A stretch of DNA of 64,000 nt, taken from IMG/VR virus record IMGVR_UViG_3300026488_000024, positions 16,040 through 80,039 of that record; one strand, given 5' to 3'. Of the stretch, positions 1 through 9,559 are shown piece by piece. Each line of letters starts with the position of its first letter. Position 1 is the stretch's first letter. The translations under genes and the position numbers were made by a program. A model generated the notes under the pieces. The model made no database searches, had not been told where the DNA came from, and saw only the letters and a list, made by a program, of their open reading frames with translations. Source of the DNA: a virus.

Positions 1-36
1 TATCAAGTAATCCAAAAAATTGAATATTGTGAATTT

Positions 37-64
37 AGCTCCCAGGGGTTAACCCCTGGGAGCT
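37..64 (+). terminator. Hairpin terminator upstream of the tail tube genes
   Basis: A perfect inverted repeat has arms of 12 bases (AGCTCCCAGGGG and its complement) around a TTAA loop and is followed by TTTTATTA. It probably ends a gene that lies before the window and isolates the tail tube genes that follow. Confidence 0.8.
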
Positions 65-92
65 TTTATTACTACGTGTAATAGGTGCCTCA

Positions 93-809
93 ATGCCGAA
101 TGTATTTAAAAATGTCTTAACTAGACAAGGTGGTGTTGATTGGTATAATGTCAATGGAAACTATGAACCGCAATATCAATTTGAACCTGCAGTAGCCGGA
201 TACTTTTTTGCATGGATTGAACATCTACCTCCTATTTCTCAAACTTTTCTATCTAACTATGATTTGGTGAATGTACAAGATCAACAAAATGCTGTTGCAA
301 CGTTAATACGCTCGGTAACGTTAGGTGATTGGACTTTAGATATTACAACATGGGATGGATTTCTGCAAATCAAAACGCCTGGTAAAATTCAGCAAACTAC
401 TAACATTACAATTCGCTTCATTGATTCACAATACATGTCACTTACAAAATTTTTTAGAGCATGGCATCAAGCAATAAGGCCTATTAGCTATGATATATAC
501 TCAAATGCAACTCCAGGATTAGTTGAAAGTTATGGTTCCGGATACAAAGCAAAATATAAAGCGAATATGGTTTTATTCACAACTGATCCACAGGTACATA
601 CAGTTACTTTTGCAATTGCTTTAATAGGAGTATGGCCTGTAAACGTACCTTTAGATATTTTTACAATAGATACTGGAAACGTTGAGCTATATACATTTAC
701 ACAACAATTATCAGTTGATTTTATCTTTTCAGATGAAGAATTAGAAAACAGATGTCAAAATCTACTTTCTACTTTATATGTCATGGATATCTATAAAAAA
801 GAACAGTAA
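93..809 (+). CDS. Tail tube protein paralogue (T4 gp19-like)
   Basis: This 238-residue protein is probably a tail tube or tube-related subunit. Near the C terminus, AIALIGVWPVNVPLDIFTID followed by a beta-rich end matches the GLWPTNV...TFEVTLALDYWE end of T4 gp19. The middle contains a strand-helix pattern (ITIRFIDSQYMSLTKFFRAW) equivalent to the gp19 segment before the GLWPTNV motif. The start has AGGTG six bases upstream. It lies 33 bases before a second gp19-like gene, to which it aligns along its length, so this looks like a duplication. It could be the minor tube protein, or a cap or adaptor comparable to T4 gp54. Unlike its neighbour it uses CGN arginine codons, which suggests lower expression. 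Confidence 0.7.
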   Translation: MPNVFKNVLTRQGGVDWYNVNGNYEPQYQFEPAVAGYFFAWIEHLPPISQTFLSNYDLVNVQDQQNAVATLIRSVTLGDWTLDITTWDGFLQIKTPGKIQQTTNITIRFIDSQYMSLTKFFRAWHQAIRPISYDIYSNATPGLVESYGSGYKAKYKANMVLFTTDPQVHTVTFAIALIGVWPVNVPLDIFTIDTGNVELYTFTQQLSVDFIFSDEELENRCQNLLSTLYVMDIYKKEQ

Positions 810-842
810 CTCTGGATCCTGAAAAGGGAGGAATTTTGAGTC

Positions 843-1622
843 ATGAAACTTTACGGTGATACAACTGCTTTAGGAGTTAGTAATTTTAATTCCTTAAACA
901 ACATTTTTAACAGGATTTTAGTAAGAGACGGATTGCAATATGAAGATGAACCTCTTGTTTCCGGTTATTTCTTCATAACCTGGAACCTACCAAAAACTAT
1001 CTTTACTGACAACCAAGACGATTCTCACGGTAAAATTACAAAAGATATTGCAGATAACATCTTCAACGTATTTAACACAAAAATCGATATTCCACAACCA
1101 ACAATTACTCAAGTTACTATTGATGGATTAGGTGGAACTTGGAACTCTGTTCCTGGAAGACTTGAAGTAGATAAAACATTTACCGTTGAGTTCTGGGAAA
1201 CTTTCAACGGTAGAGTAATGTCTGTTATTAGACAGTGGTTCTTCCAATTAAGATCCATGAGATCTGGAGCTGCAAGAGTTAAAGGTTTAAATCAACCAGC
1301 TTCTACTTCCTCTCCTTATGCTCAAGACTTATATAAAGGACAATGTTGGTGGTTTTTAACAGATCCAAATATTGACAGAATCATCTTTGCAATTGAATTT
1401 TTAGGAATCTGGCCAACAAACTTACCAATCAATATTTCTAACGATATTGCAACAAATGACAAAGTAATGCTTTCTTTAACCTTATCTTATGATAGATTCT
1501 TCTTCTACCCAAAAACAGTAACCCATTGTACAAACAACTATCTTAAAGCAAGATACGATCAAATGCTTGCAATTGAATCCGATCAAGGGGACAAGGTTGG
1601 TGGAGGAACAACTGCATCTTAA
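843..1622 (+). CDS. Probable major tail tube protein (T4 gp19-like)
   Basis: This 259-residue protein carries the same family signature as the preceding gene: AIEFLGIWPTNLPIN followed by an alternating beta end (MLSLTLSYDRFFFY), close to GLWPTNV of T4 gp19. The N-terminal LVSGYFFITW segment also matches its neighbour's VAGYFFAWIE. Arginine is encoded almost only by AGA, and a perfect terminator stands 15 bases after the stop. Both facts suggest strong expression on a short transcript, as expected for the repeated subunit of the tube inside a contractile sheath. A GGGAGG site lies 11 bases before the ATG. Family membership is quite sure; the 'major' status is inferred. Confidence 0.75.
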   Translation: MKLYGDTTALGVSNFNSLNNIFNRILVRDGLQYEDEPLVSGYFFITWNLPKTIFTDNQDDSHGKITKDIADNIFNVFNTKIDIPQPTITQVTIDGLGGTWNSVPGRLEVDKTFTVEFWETFNGRVMSVIRQWFFQLRSMRSGAARVKGLNQPASTSSPYAQDLYKGQCWWFLTDPNIDRIIFAIEFLGIWPTNLPINISNDIATNDKVMLSLTLSYDRFFFYPKTVTHCTNNYLKARYDQMLAIESDQGDKVGGGTTAS

Positions 1623-1636
1623 TTTTGATACATTGT

Positions 1637-1662
1637 GTAGGCCTGGAAGCTTCCAGGCCTAC
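1637..1662 (+). terminator. Terminator after the tail tube gene
   Basis: A perfect 26-base palindrome (GTAGGCCTGGAA, GC, and the complement) is followed by CTATTTTT. It directly follows the second tail tube gene and should end its transcript before the baseplate genes. Confidence 0.85.
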
Positions 1663-1692
1663 CTATTTTTACTCGCTGAACTACTTTTTTAG

Positions 1693-1700
1693 TATAAAAA
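1693..1700 (+). promoter_or_regulatory. Possible promoter -10 before the baseplate gene
   Basis: TATAAAAA lies between the terminator and the gp6-like gene, 22 bases before its ATG. It is one base from the TATAAATA element seen on the other strand. There is no independent support. Confidence 0.25.
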
Positions 1701-1722
1701 CTTTTTCAATGGGGTATACTAG

Positions 1723-4596
1723 ATGAATTTTACACCATATATTGAGCAGATAAAAGAAAACATTCTGGATAACTTTGAGAAAGCTATTGGCCAAAAGATT
1801 GATAGAAGTCCTTCTTCATTTATCTCAATTCTCGCGCATATCATTGCACTTGCTGATCAAAACGTTTTATTTTACTTGGCATACCTTTTTAATGAAACAA
1901 ATCTTCTAACTGCAACAATTCCTGATAATATTCTTAGAAATGCACGACTACTTGGATATAAACGTAAAAGAGCTGTTCCTGCATCGGGAACTGTATCGTT
2001 TTACATAAACATTGATCCTAGTCAAGATTTCGAAACCGTTATTTCTCCAAGTGAGCATTATTTTACATATGGAAATACTGTTTACTATCCAAAATACACC
2101 TACGTTATAAAGTATTATGCAGGTGATAAAAGTCTCGTTGTTTACTATATTGATGAAAATGAAAACTGGTTTTTAGGTACTGGACAATTTCAGCATATTG
2201 ATGGAAATACATATATTGTAGCAAATATTGAAGTAGTTCAAGAAGAATTTGATAAACATGAATTTACTGTAACCGATTATGCGGAAGGAGACTTTTACCG
2301 TCTCGTATTAAGGAAACCTGATTATTATGTAACTCAGTATAAAGTATATGTAAACGGCCAACTTATAAATGAGGTTGAGGATATTACATATGCAAATCCA
2401 AATGAGTACTGTTATGTAGTAGAAGAACTTGATACAACATGTCTCTTTGTATTCTCAAACGGAGTATTTGGCAAAAGAGTTAAACCTGGGGACACTGTTG
2501 AAATCCATGTTTATTATACTCGAGGATCTAAAGGTAACTGTCCCGAAAATTCTCTACAACTTGCAACTACATGTACAAACTTACTTACCGGCGAAATTCA
2601 CGATACTTTTTGTAAAAACTATGCATTTACAAATGGAAAAGACGAGGAAGATGTCTTTTCAGTTAAACGAAATGCATTATTATATTTTTACTCCAAAGAC
2701 AGAATTATCTCAGTAAATGACTTTGAAAATATTGCAAAAATTCTTAATTACGATGATGTAACTGCAACTTGGAATTACGCGTTAACTTTGCAAACCACTT
2801 TATATCCAGTTTTATACTACAATTTCAAACCGCTTAAAACTAATACAATTACACTAAAAAATGTACTACAAACAGAAATTCCTCAGGGATCAATTGTATA
2901 TACATTTGACAAAAAATATAATAGAGCTTCATTTATAGACTCCTCGCTCTTTACAGATACTCCTAACTACATTCAATTTAACGAATCTGGAGTAATACCG
3001 TTTGCATTACGTTACGATAGTAAGCTTAAAATCTTCAAGTATTATCGATATTTACATGGTATTTCATTACCATGGCATTTTCTAATTTCCAAACCTTCTG
3101 AAACGGATGGAGTTTCATTAATCCAACCTTCAACTCTGGCAATCCAATATAATCAGGGATACTATCAACATCAATTAACTTTACAATTTTTCTCATTAGA
3201 TTTAAGCGAGGAAAATTATCAAGATGATCTTGAAATTCATTTAGCACTCTATAATCAAGACACGGGTGAGTTAATTACGCAATTGGATAATTCTGACTAC
3301 AATATATCTTTTGATCCAAATGGTTTTATCTACATAAACTTTACAATTCCATCAAATCTTTTAAAGGAAAAAGTAAGATATAAATGGCAATGCTTGATTT
3401 TCTATAAGGGAGAACAACTTGTATCCGCATACATTGATAATATCCAATATATCTACGAATTCCCATATATTTGGAGCTATGTCGATGAATATACAGTATC
3501 CTATCTACAGTTGCAATATAATATTTACAGTACCGATCCAACAATTAAACCAGATAAATGCTTTTTATTTTTCACAAACAATGAACCTGAGGAAATTTCA
3601 GTATACTCTGACATGAAATTTGATCCAGATAACTATACGCATTATCTAATTACAACCAATTATGAGTATGCACAAAAGCAATATATTGTACTTGACTCAA
3701 ATTATTCCCTTGAGGAATCTAAAGAGTATTATCTATATCAGGCTGAGAATACTTATTTGTTTGATAGAAAAACCAACAAAATGATCCCTGTTGTTGAAGG
3801 GCAAGGAACTACCGTTACAATTATTGGTAATGTATATAAAGGAAACGTTGAAAGTTTTTATGCCGGTAGATTAAGAGTGCAATATCCAAAAATTGAGCTA
3901 AAAGAATACAAAGAAGTAGCTTTAGTTAAAGTTTTAAATATTGATCCTAGCATTTATATTGAAGCATTTAAAATCCCAGCTGACTTAAAAAATATTCCTA
4001 GTCAGAAGGCATATACAATTTATGGAGTACCAATTCTAGAAATTGGAGACTACTATACTCTAACTGCAACAAATAGCTTTGAAACAATTTACGCAACGTT
4101 TGATAAACTCTACTCTAACGCATATAGCAAACTACCATTTTCAACACAATGTATCCTTAGATTTGCAAAAACCTGGGGTTACATTTCAAATATACGCTTT
4201 AACTCTTATCGCTCACCAATTACATATGATCCTCAGGTAATCGATAGTACAAATATTGAATTACCCTTAAAACTTACCGTTACGCTTTTAATTGATCGTA
4301 ATTTCAAAGTTTCACTCTTGGATACTATTAAAAACGACCTGTTTGAATTTATGAAAACTAAATCAGGTTTTGATGCATCAATATATCGCGATGAAATTAG
4401 AAGCATTCTATTGAAATATCCTGGAGTTGTAGAGGTAGTAAATATTAGTTTACCATTTGATATAGTCTATAGATATAAGCTTGATGATGTTGCAAATCAA
4501 AAAGAATATGTGCCAGAATATATATCTATTCAAGATGTAAATGACATTGAAATTAAACTCCAACATATATATCGAGTAACGGAGGATTCTTGCTAA
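1723..4596 (+). CDS. Baseplate wedge protein, gp6 / baseplate-J-like
   Basis: This 957-residue protein starts with a helical segment (residues 1-70, containing ISILAHIIALADQNVLFYL) followed by LLGYKRKRAVPASGTVSFYI. That arrangement is typical of T4 gp6 and baseplate J proteins, which form the ring of wedges around the hub. The C terminus (VTLLIDRNFKVSLLDTIKND... and KYPGVVEVVNISLPF) matches the conserved end domain of the same family. The length is larger than T4 gp6 (660 residues) because of a beta-rich middle. It begins a run of large genes separated by 1-10 bases, so wedge partners probably follow. Confidence 0.75.
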   Translation: MNFTPYIEQIKENILDNFEKAIGQKIDRSPSSFISILAHIIALADQNVLFYLAYLFNETNLLTATIPDNILRNARLLGYKRKRAVPASGTVSFYINIDPSQDFETVISPSEHYFTYGNTVYYPKYTYVIKYYAGDKSLVVYYIDENENWFLGTGQFQHIDGNTYIVANIEVVQEEFDKHEFTVTDYAEGDFYRLVLRKPDYYVTQYKVYVNGQLINEVEDITYANPNEYCYVVEELDTTCLFVFSNGVFGKRVKPGDTVEIHVYYTRGSKGNCPENSLQLATTCTNLLTGEIHDTFCKNYAFTNGKDEEDVFSVKRNALLYFYSKDRIISVNDFENIAKILNYDDVTATWNYALTLQTTLYPVLYYNFKPLKTNTITLKNVLQTEIPQGSIVYTFDKKYNRASFIDSSLFTDTPNYIQFNESGVIPFALRYDSKLKIFKYYRYLHGISLPWHFLISKPSETDGVSLIQPSTLAIQYNQGYYQHQLTLQFFSLDLSEENYQDDLEIHLALYNQDTGELITQLDNSDYNISFDPNGFIYINFTIPSNLLKEKVRYKWQCLIFYKGEQLVSAYIDNIQYIYEFPYIWSYVDEYTVSYLQLQYNIYSTDPTIKPDKCFLFFTNNEPEEISVYSDMKFDPDNYTHYLITTNYEYAQKQYIVLDSNYSLEESKEYYLYQAENTYLFDRKTNKMIPVVEGQGTTVTIIGNVYKGNVESFYAGRLRVQYPKIELKEYKEVALVKVLNIDPSIYIEAFKIPADLKNIPSQKAYTIYGVPILEIGDYYTLTATNSFETIYATFDKLYSNAYSKLPFSTQCILRFAKTWGYISNIRFNSYRSPITYDPQVIDSTNIELPLKLTVTLLIDRNFKVSLLDTIKNDLFEFMKTKSGFDASIYRDEIRSILLKYPGVVEVVNISLPFDIVYRYKLDDVANQKEYVPEYISIQDVNDIEIKLQHIYRVTEDSC

Positions 4597-4597
4597 T

Positions 4598-7402
4598 ATG
4601 GTATTTGAGAAAGCTTTAAAACGCCTATTATTTCCATTTGATGAGAAATCTTTCTTTGAAGGCGATCCTAATGAAAGCTTATTTGAGGATTATTTAAATG
4701 CTCGAATCTTAGATATGCAAAAACAATTTATCCAACAATATCTCGATAATTACGATAGAAAATTCTCACTCACTCTCCCATTTCTCATATACCTATGGAT
4801 CTTTCTACTCAATTTAAAATACATTGAGAATCTGGATGATTTCTGCTACTTTTTATTCAGATACGTAATTCATAAAAATGATTTAGAAAATCGTATACCA
4901 ACCTACTTAATCAAACAATATGCCCAGTATTTTCGTAAATTCATAACGTCCTTCAAATTTTTACTTGCCAATGGAAACTTGTATAACGTGTATTCAAAAC
5001 ATAATCAGTTTTTTAAGAGAATTACATTACAAGAATTTTTCGTAGTGCTATTTAATGAGCTTTTAACCGAAGTATTAGGTAATAAATTGGATACTGACTT
5101 AATTGCATCTCATTACTGGGAATGTGTATCAAAATTTGCAGACTTTACATCAATTTCATTTTTGGACTACATTCAAATTTTTATGATTCATTTTTTAAAG
5201 CATCAGGCAAAATTTTTGAGTTCCGTTGATTATAATGAGTTTGTCTCCTACTTTGTAGGTACAAAACAAACTTCATACTATGCATCAATAGTTAAAAAGC
5301 TACTAGATGGACAGTATGATACTGACGTTGAAAAATTCATAGATTTTGCTAATGTATATCTACAGCTACCGTTTGAAAGGAAATTTAATTTTGATATAGA
5401 TGCATCTTCACTTCCTGCAATTAGCAATATCTTTTACAATGCACTGGAGTATTATAAATACTATCTTCAATTGCAGTATGATGAAAGCTTTACAATTTAT
5501 CTTACCGATAAGTTGAATTTATCGATTGACTCCAACATTTATGCAAGTAAAATAAACAACGATTTTCATTTCAAATATCTCCAAAGCCATTTTACATTTA
5601 ATCGCGAGTTATTCCAAAGAATAATATCTCGATACAAAGAATTACTAACTACAAAATTCATTGAGAATCTAGCGGATTATGGTGCAAAAGCAATCGCTAG
5701 CGCATATTATAATACTTTGATGGAAATGTTTCAGAATCCACATGTTTCACAACTACTTGAAAAATACAAAATCAATGTAAAAATTTTTACGCGGAAAATA
5801 AAAGAATATCTCTACTCGATATATCGTAATAAATTTTTAGCATTACTTGCAAATTCTATTTCTCTTGATACATTTATTTCATTTTTAGAAACAGGTAATC
5901 GTCAGTTTTTACAACAGTATAAAAAGGCAATAGAACGCATTGATAAGCTTATTAACGAAATTGATATTTCGTTTTATGAATTCGATGTAATTAAGGAGCT
6001 ATCAGATTTACTTTCAGGTTTCCAAAAGGTAAAATTTGAAAACGAAGCTAAATCCTATGCATACTACTTTGACTTATCACAATATAACAATACATTCATC
6101 TATAACAAAAATAATTTCTGGAAACACTATCGTTCCCAACTTGTTGCCTTCCTTAGAAAACATCTATACCAATTTATCACATACTTGGATTTTATATTTA
6201 CAATGTATTACTTTTTCACTCATAACTTCAAGAATTTTGCCGAAAATATCACTCGTCAATTAATTAATCACATTAATTATTTTCTCGATGTATTCATCAA
6301 GCAATTTCCAAATGAATATCATGATTTTATACACATGCTATTTGAAGCAGTTCTCGACAAAACTTTCCCAATTTACGGATATCAATTTAAACTATACTTT
6401 ACATGGCTTGCTTTAAGTTCATTTTTCTTTGATTTACCAACGTACAAAAACAAAAGTTTTCTCCAATTTCTTATATACGATGATTACACAAAACCTGTAA
6501 ATATTCGCGATGTAATTTATGCATCTATTGCAAGGAAGATTCCAGTTGTTTGTCAATCCTTAGATGTATCGCAAATTCAGTATGTTTTCAATAAAGCTTT
6601 CCTAGTACAACTTTATATTGATGAGCTTTTGAAAAATGATAATGTCTTCTACTATACAAACAATGAGAAGTATAAGATATACCCTATGCTACGAAAAATC
6701 TTTGTAAATAAAGATGCGTATTTAAGTCAAATTGACAATCAAGTAATTTATAGATGGCGACAAGCGGGATATTCTCTTGAGTATTTCTCATCAAGAGAAT
6801 TTGCAAATCTTGAAACTGTCTATGATTTTTCAAAGTGGAAGAAAATTTTTGGAATTTTCATGCATAACATTTCGATTTTAGATTTATTCCCAGATTACAC
6901 TTATCTTGATGTAATTGATAATAAATACTACTTGAAGCCAAAAATACTTACACTTTTAGATATCATTCAAATTATAGAGTATCAAACATATCTTTCAACC
7001 CTTATCCCAGAAGCATTAATTATCTACAATCTTTCACTTACCGAGCAGATTCGAATTTTACCAAATTCATTCAAGTATTTTATAAAAGATCCAACAATTT
7101 TGTATAACGATAAGTTTTTCGCAAGTCTTCATCAAAAATGTGATAAAACTTATCTTGCAAGTTTTATAGATGTTGAAAGTCTTAATGCATTATGCGATTC
7201 TGATTTTGAATTTTGGTATTTGTTGAGCTACATTCCCTATCACAGCTACATCTTTGCGCGTTACCTGAATATAGACGAAATTGTTGATAAATTCTTTATT
7301 TCCACCTTAAAATACAAAATAAAGGATATGTATAAAACAAAACTAATTCCGAATACTTTTTATGACTTTCTAATAAATGCATTTGTTAATTTAAATCCAT
7401 AG
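4598..7402 (+). CDS. Large unrecognised protein, probable baseplate wedge component
   Basis: This 934-residue protein is not recognised from sequence. It is rich in Phe, Tyr, Leu, Lys and Asn, appears largely helical, and has no signal peptide or clear membrane segment. It begins two bases after the gp6-like gene, with GGAGG 14 bases upstream, and ends just before a tail-associated gene, so the two are almost certainly translated from one message. T4 gp7 is also a very large wedge protein beside gp6, so a gp7-like role is possible. That rests on position and size only. Confidence 0.6.
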   Translation: MVFEKALKRLLFPFDEKSFFEGDPNESLFEDYLNARILDMQKQFIQQYLDNYDRKFSLTLPFLIYLWIFLLNLKYIENLDDFCYFLFRYVIHKNDLENRIPTYLIKQYAQYFRKFITSFKFLLANGNLYNVYSKHNQFFKRITLQEFFVVLFNELLTEVLGNKLDTDLIASHYWECVSKFADFTSISFLDYIQIFMIHFLKHQAKFLSSVDYNEFVSYFVGTKQTSYYASIVKKLLDGQYDTDVEKFIDFANVYLQLPFERKFNFDIDASSLPAISNIFYNALEYYKYYLQLQYDESFTIYLTDKLNLSIDSNIYASKINNDFHFKYLQSHFTFNRELFQRIISRYKELLTTKFIENLADYGAKAIASAYYNTLMEMFQNPHVSQLLEKYKINVKIFTRKIKEYLYSIYRNKFLALLANSISLDTFISFLETGNRQFLQQYKKAIERIDKLINEIDISFYEFDVIKELSDLLSGFQKVKFENEAKSYAYYFDLSQYNNTFIYNKNNFWKHYRSQLVAFLRKHLYQFITYLDFIFTMYYFFTHNFKNFAENITRQLINHINYFLDVFIKQFPNEYHDFIHMLFEAVLDKTFPIYGYQFKLYFTWLALSSFFFDLPTYKNKSFLQFLIYDDYTKPVNIRDVIYASIARKIPVVCQSLDVSQIQYVFNKAFLVQLYIDELLKNDNVFYYTNNEKYKIYPMLRKIFVNKDAYLSQIDNQVIYRWRQAGYSLEYFSSREFANLETVYDFSKWKKIFGIFMHNISILDLFPDYTYLDVIDNKYYLKPKILTLLDIIQIIEYQTYLSTLIPEALIIYNLSLTEQIRILPNSFKYFIKDPTILYNDKFFASLHQKCDKTYLASFIDVESLNALCDSDFEFWYLLSYIPYHSYIFARYLNIDEIVDKFFISTLKYKIKDMYKTKLIPNTFYDFLINAFVNLNP

Positions 7403-7412
7403 GCAGGTGGTT

Positions 7413-9455
7413 ATGCTTCAGCTTACACTAGATGCACTTAAAGCAAAACTCAGTGCATTCAAACAAGAGACAGCAAGCTTACAATCAATGATTGATGATT
7501 ACGATACCAGGATTAATGCAATTAATGATCAGCTCCAAGTGCTGAAAGCGCGTAATCTTACAAACACTGATTATTACAATGAATTACAGTCACAACTTAA
7601 ATCTCTCGAGCAAGAAAAATCTCAGCTTAAATCAAAATTAGATGATGTTTTAAATAAATACGATTCTACATTTAAAACTTATGAAAAGCTCGCCCAATTT
7701 AATCAATATATCGACTCGGTTGATAAAGCACTTGAAGAACTCGACTCGATATCCTTTCCAAAATATAATCCTTATCCTCCAGGAACTGATCTCCATAATG
7801 AATACGACAATCTATTACAATTGGCTGTTGATGCAAAAATTACTCAAACAAAACTGGATTTGCTAAAAAATGCAAAAGAGACTTTAGAAAAATATGTCGA
7901 TGATCCAAATCTAAGTCCCTATATAGCTCCAATTCTATCTCAATTGGATAGCCAAATAAACAGTTTGTCTTCAATGCTTGATAATACACTTGCACAATAC
8001 AAATCAAATTTGCAACGCTATAATACAGATTTCAACGAGCAAATCCTACAGAATCCTAATATTCCCGATTCTCTAATTCAAATGCTCCAAAATGTTTTAC
8101 CTTCGCCTGAAAACATATCGCTTTTAAATAAACAGGTGTATCTAAACGATAAACCGCTTTCTGAATATGCTACAACAGGTCCAATGTTAAGTGCTATTCC
8201 AAGTCCCGATTTAAAAATTATTCCTACTAAGACTGAACCAACGCATGGTTCACCAAGTGCTTCAAGTTCTGCTACAGATACTAGTGCTTACAACACTCCT
8301 GATACGAATACTACCTACGGATCTCCTGATTTACCCGGTAGTAATACGCTTTTACCATCAATTCCAAGAGCACATGCAGCAACGCAAAGTCCAACTGAAA
8401 ACATCTTAGCACAACCTGATGTTCTTACAAAGGCATCTACCAATTACTCTCAAATTCCATTACAAGAGGTAATATATGGACTTCCAGAAATTGTAGAGCT
8501 ACAGGTGTTGGGAGAGCAAATTCCATTTAAGTGGGATAATAATTTTGTTGTAGCTGAAATCTTTGTAGGAGAAATGAAATACAATGGATCCTCATCAATG
8601 CTTAACGCTTGGGACTTTGTTGACTATTCATCAAAATTCCTATCAATTGTAATGCAGATACTTAGTTATGCAGGAGTATCTCCTAGTAAAATAGGACATG
8701 CTCCATTTAAATTTGCACTACAACATTTCTCAGCCCAGGACGTAATTACGAATAGTTATGGAGAATCTACATTCCAAGAAGTGAATAATACAATTGGTTC
8801 ACTTGCTCGAGATTTTGCATATTTAAGTGGTGGTAATTGGGATGCATTTAAAAAGATGCTTTCCTCAAGTTTAAAGGAAATGTTTGGTCCTTTTGGAGAA
8901 GTTGCAACCTTTATGGGTTCAACTTTAGATAAGATATTAGGTGCAATTCCTATGACTTCCGAATTGCGTCAAAAATTTGCAAATTCTTTTGCAGGACAAT
9001 TGCTTTCTGGTAAAAGAGTTGACGTACCAAAAGTATGGCATGACTCTACATGTTCTATGACATACAATATGAAAATCAGATTAAGTGCATCAATTGAAAA
9101 TAGACAAGAGTTAATAGATATGGTAATTACGCCATTGACAATGCTTCTTGTTATGAGTGCTCCAAGGGCAGATAGAACTTATATGTATCGTTGGCCTTGG
9201 GTGTTGAATGTTAATATCAAAGGACATGGATATATTCCTATGGGAGTTGTAACAGAAATACAAGTATTACGTCCTGGTGATTTACAAATCTTTACACATC
9301 AAGGACGTTTTCTAAATATTGATGTCATCTTGAGTATCCAACCAATTTACAATACACTATTTACTTATACAGCATCCGGTTCTCCAGGATCTGCACGTTG
9401 GATGCTCACTGTCAACGAAATGATCAAGAAAATCGTTGAAGGTCTCAAATTATAG
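7413..9455 (+). CDS. Baseplate/tube-initiator protein with coiled coil and gp19-like end
   Basis: The protein has about 680 residues in three parts. Residues 1-200 form long heptad helices (coiled coil). Residues 265-340 are a Ser/Thr/Pro-rich linker. The C-terminal part from about 355 contains a segment starting at VPKVWHDSTCSMTYNMKIRL, then LVMSAPRADRTYMYRWPW and FTHQGRFLNIDVILSIQPIY. That pattern is typical of tube-initiator or cap proteins (T4 gp48/gp54 type) in large myoviruses. I infer that it joins the baseplate hub to the tail tube. The ATG at 7413 is preferred, but a GTG at 7407 is possible because AGGCAGGTGG overlaps both. Confidence 0.5.
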   Translation: MLQLTLDALKAKLSAFKQETASLQSMIDDYDTRINAINDQLQVLKARNLTNTDYYNELQSQLKSLEQEKSQLKSKLDDVLNKYDSTFKTYEKLAQFNQYIDSVDKALEELDSISFPKYNPYPPGTDLHNEYDNLLQLAVDAKITQTKLDLLKNAKETLEKYVDDPNLSPYIAPILSQLDSQINSLSSMLDNTLAQYKSNLQRYNTDFNEQILQNPNIPDSLIQMLQNVLPSPENISLLNKQVYLNDKPLSEYATTGPMLSAIPSPDLKIIPTKTEPTHGSPSASSSATDTSAYNTPDTNTTYGSPDLPGSNTLLPSIPRAHAATQSPTENILAQPDVLTKASTNYSQIPLQEVIYGLPEIVELQVLGEQIPFKWDNNFVVAEIFVGEMKYNGSSSMLNAWDFVDYSSKFLSIVMQILSYAGVSPSKIGHAPFKFALQHFSAQDVITNSYGESTFQEVNNTIGSLARDFAYLSGGNWDAFKKMLSSSLKEMFGPFGEVATFMGSTLDKILGAIPMTSELRQKFANSFAGQLLSGKRVDVPKVWHDSTCSMTYNMKIRLSASIENRQELIDMVITPLTMLLVMSAPRADRTYMYRWPWVLNVNIKGHGYIPMGVVTEIQVLRPGDLQIFTHQGRFLNIDVILSIQPIYNTLFTYTASGSPGSARWMLTVNEMIKKIVEGLKL

Positions 9456-9460
9456 ATCCG

Positions 9461-9468
9461 TCTAAATA
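9461..9468 (+). promoter_or_regulatory. Late-promoter-like element TCTAAATA
   Basis: GTCTAAATAAATATT follows the stop of the previous gene and lies about 90 bases before the next start. It shares GTCTAAATA with the element at 52,480 on the other strand and is one base from the T4 late promoter TATAAATA. It would serve the gene at 9,560, which has a 104-base leader. Confidence 0.4.
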
Positions 9469-9559
9469 AATATTGAGCAAATTCCCATAAAAAATTCCCA
9501 TGTTATCCAAAGTAAAAAGAAAATAGTTTTAAAGATGAGGAAAAAAGGAGGTGTGATAA

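Noticed and set aside
3035-3544. Antisense genes inside the gp6-like gene
   Set aside because: The - strand frames of 60-70 codons lack ribosome binding sites and are shadows of the coding strand in AT-rich sequence.
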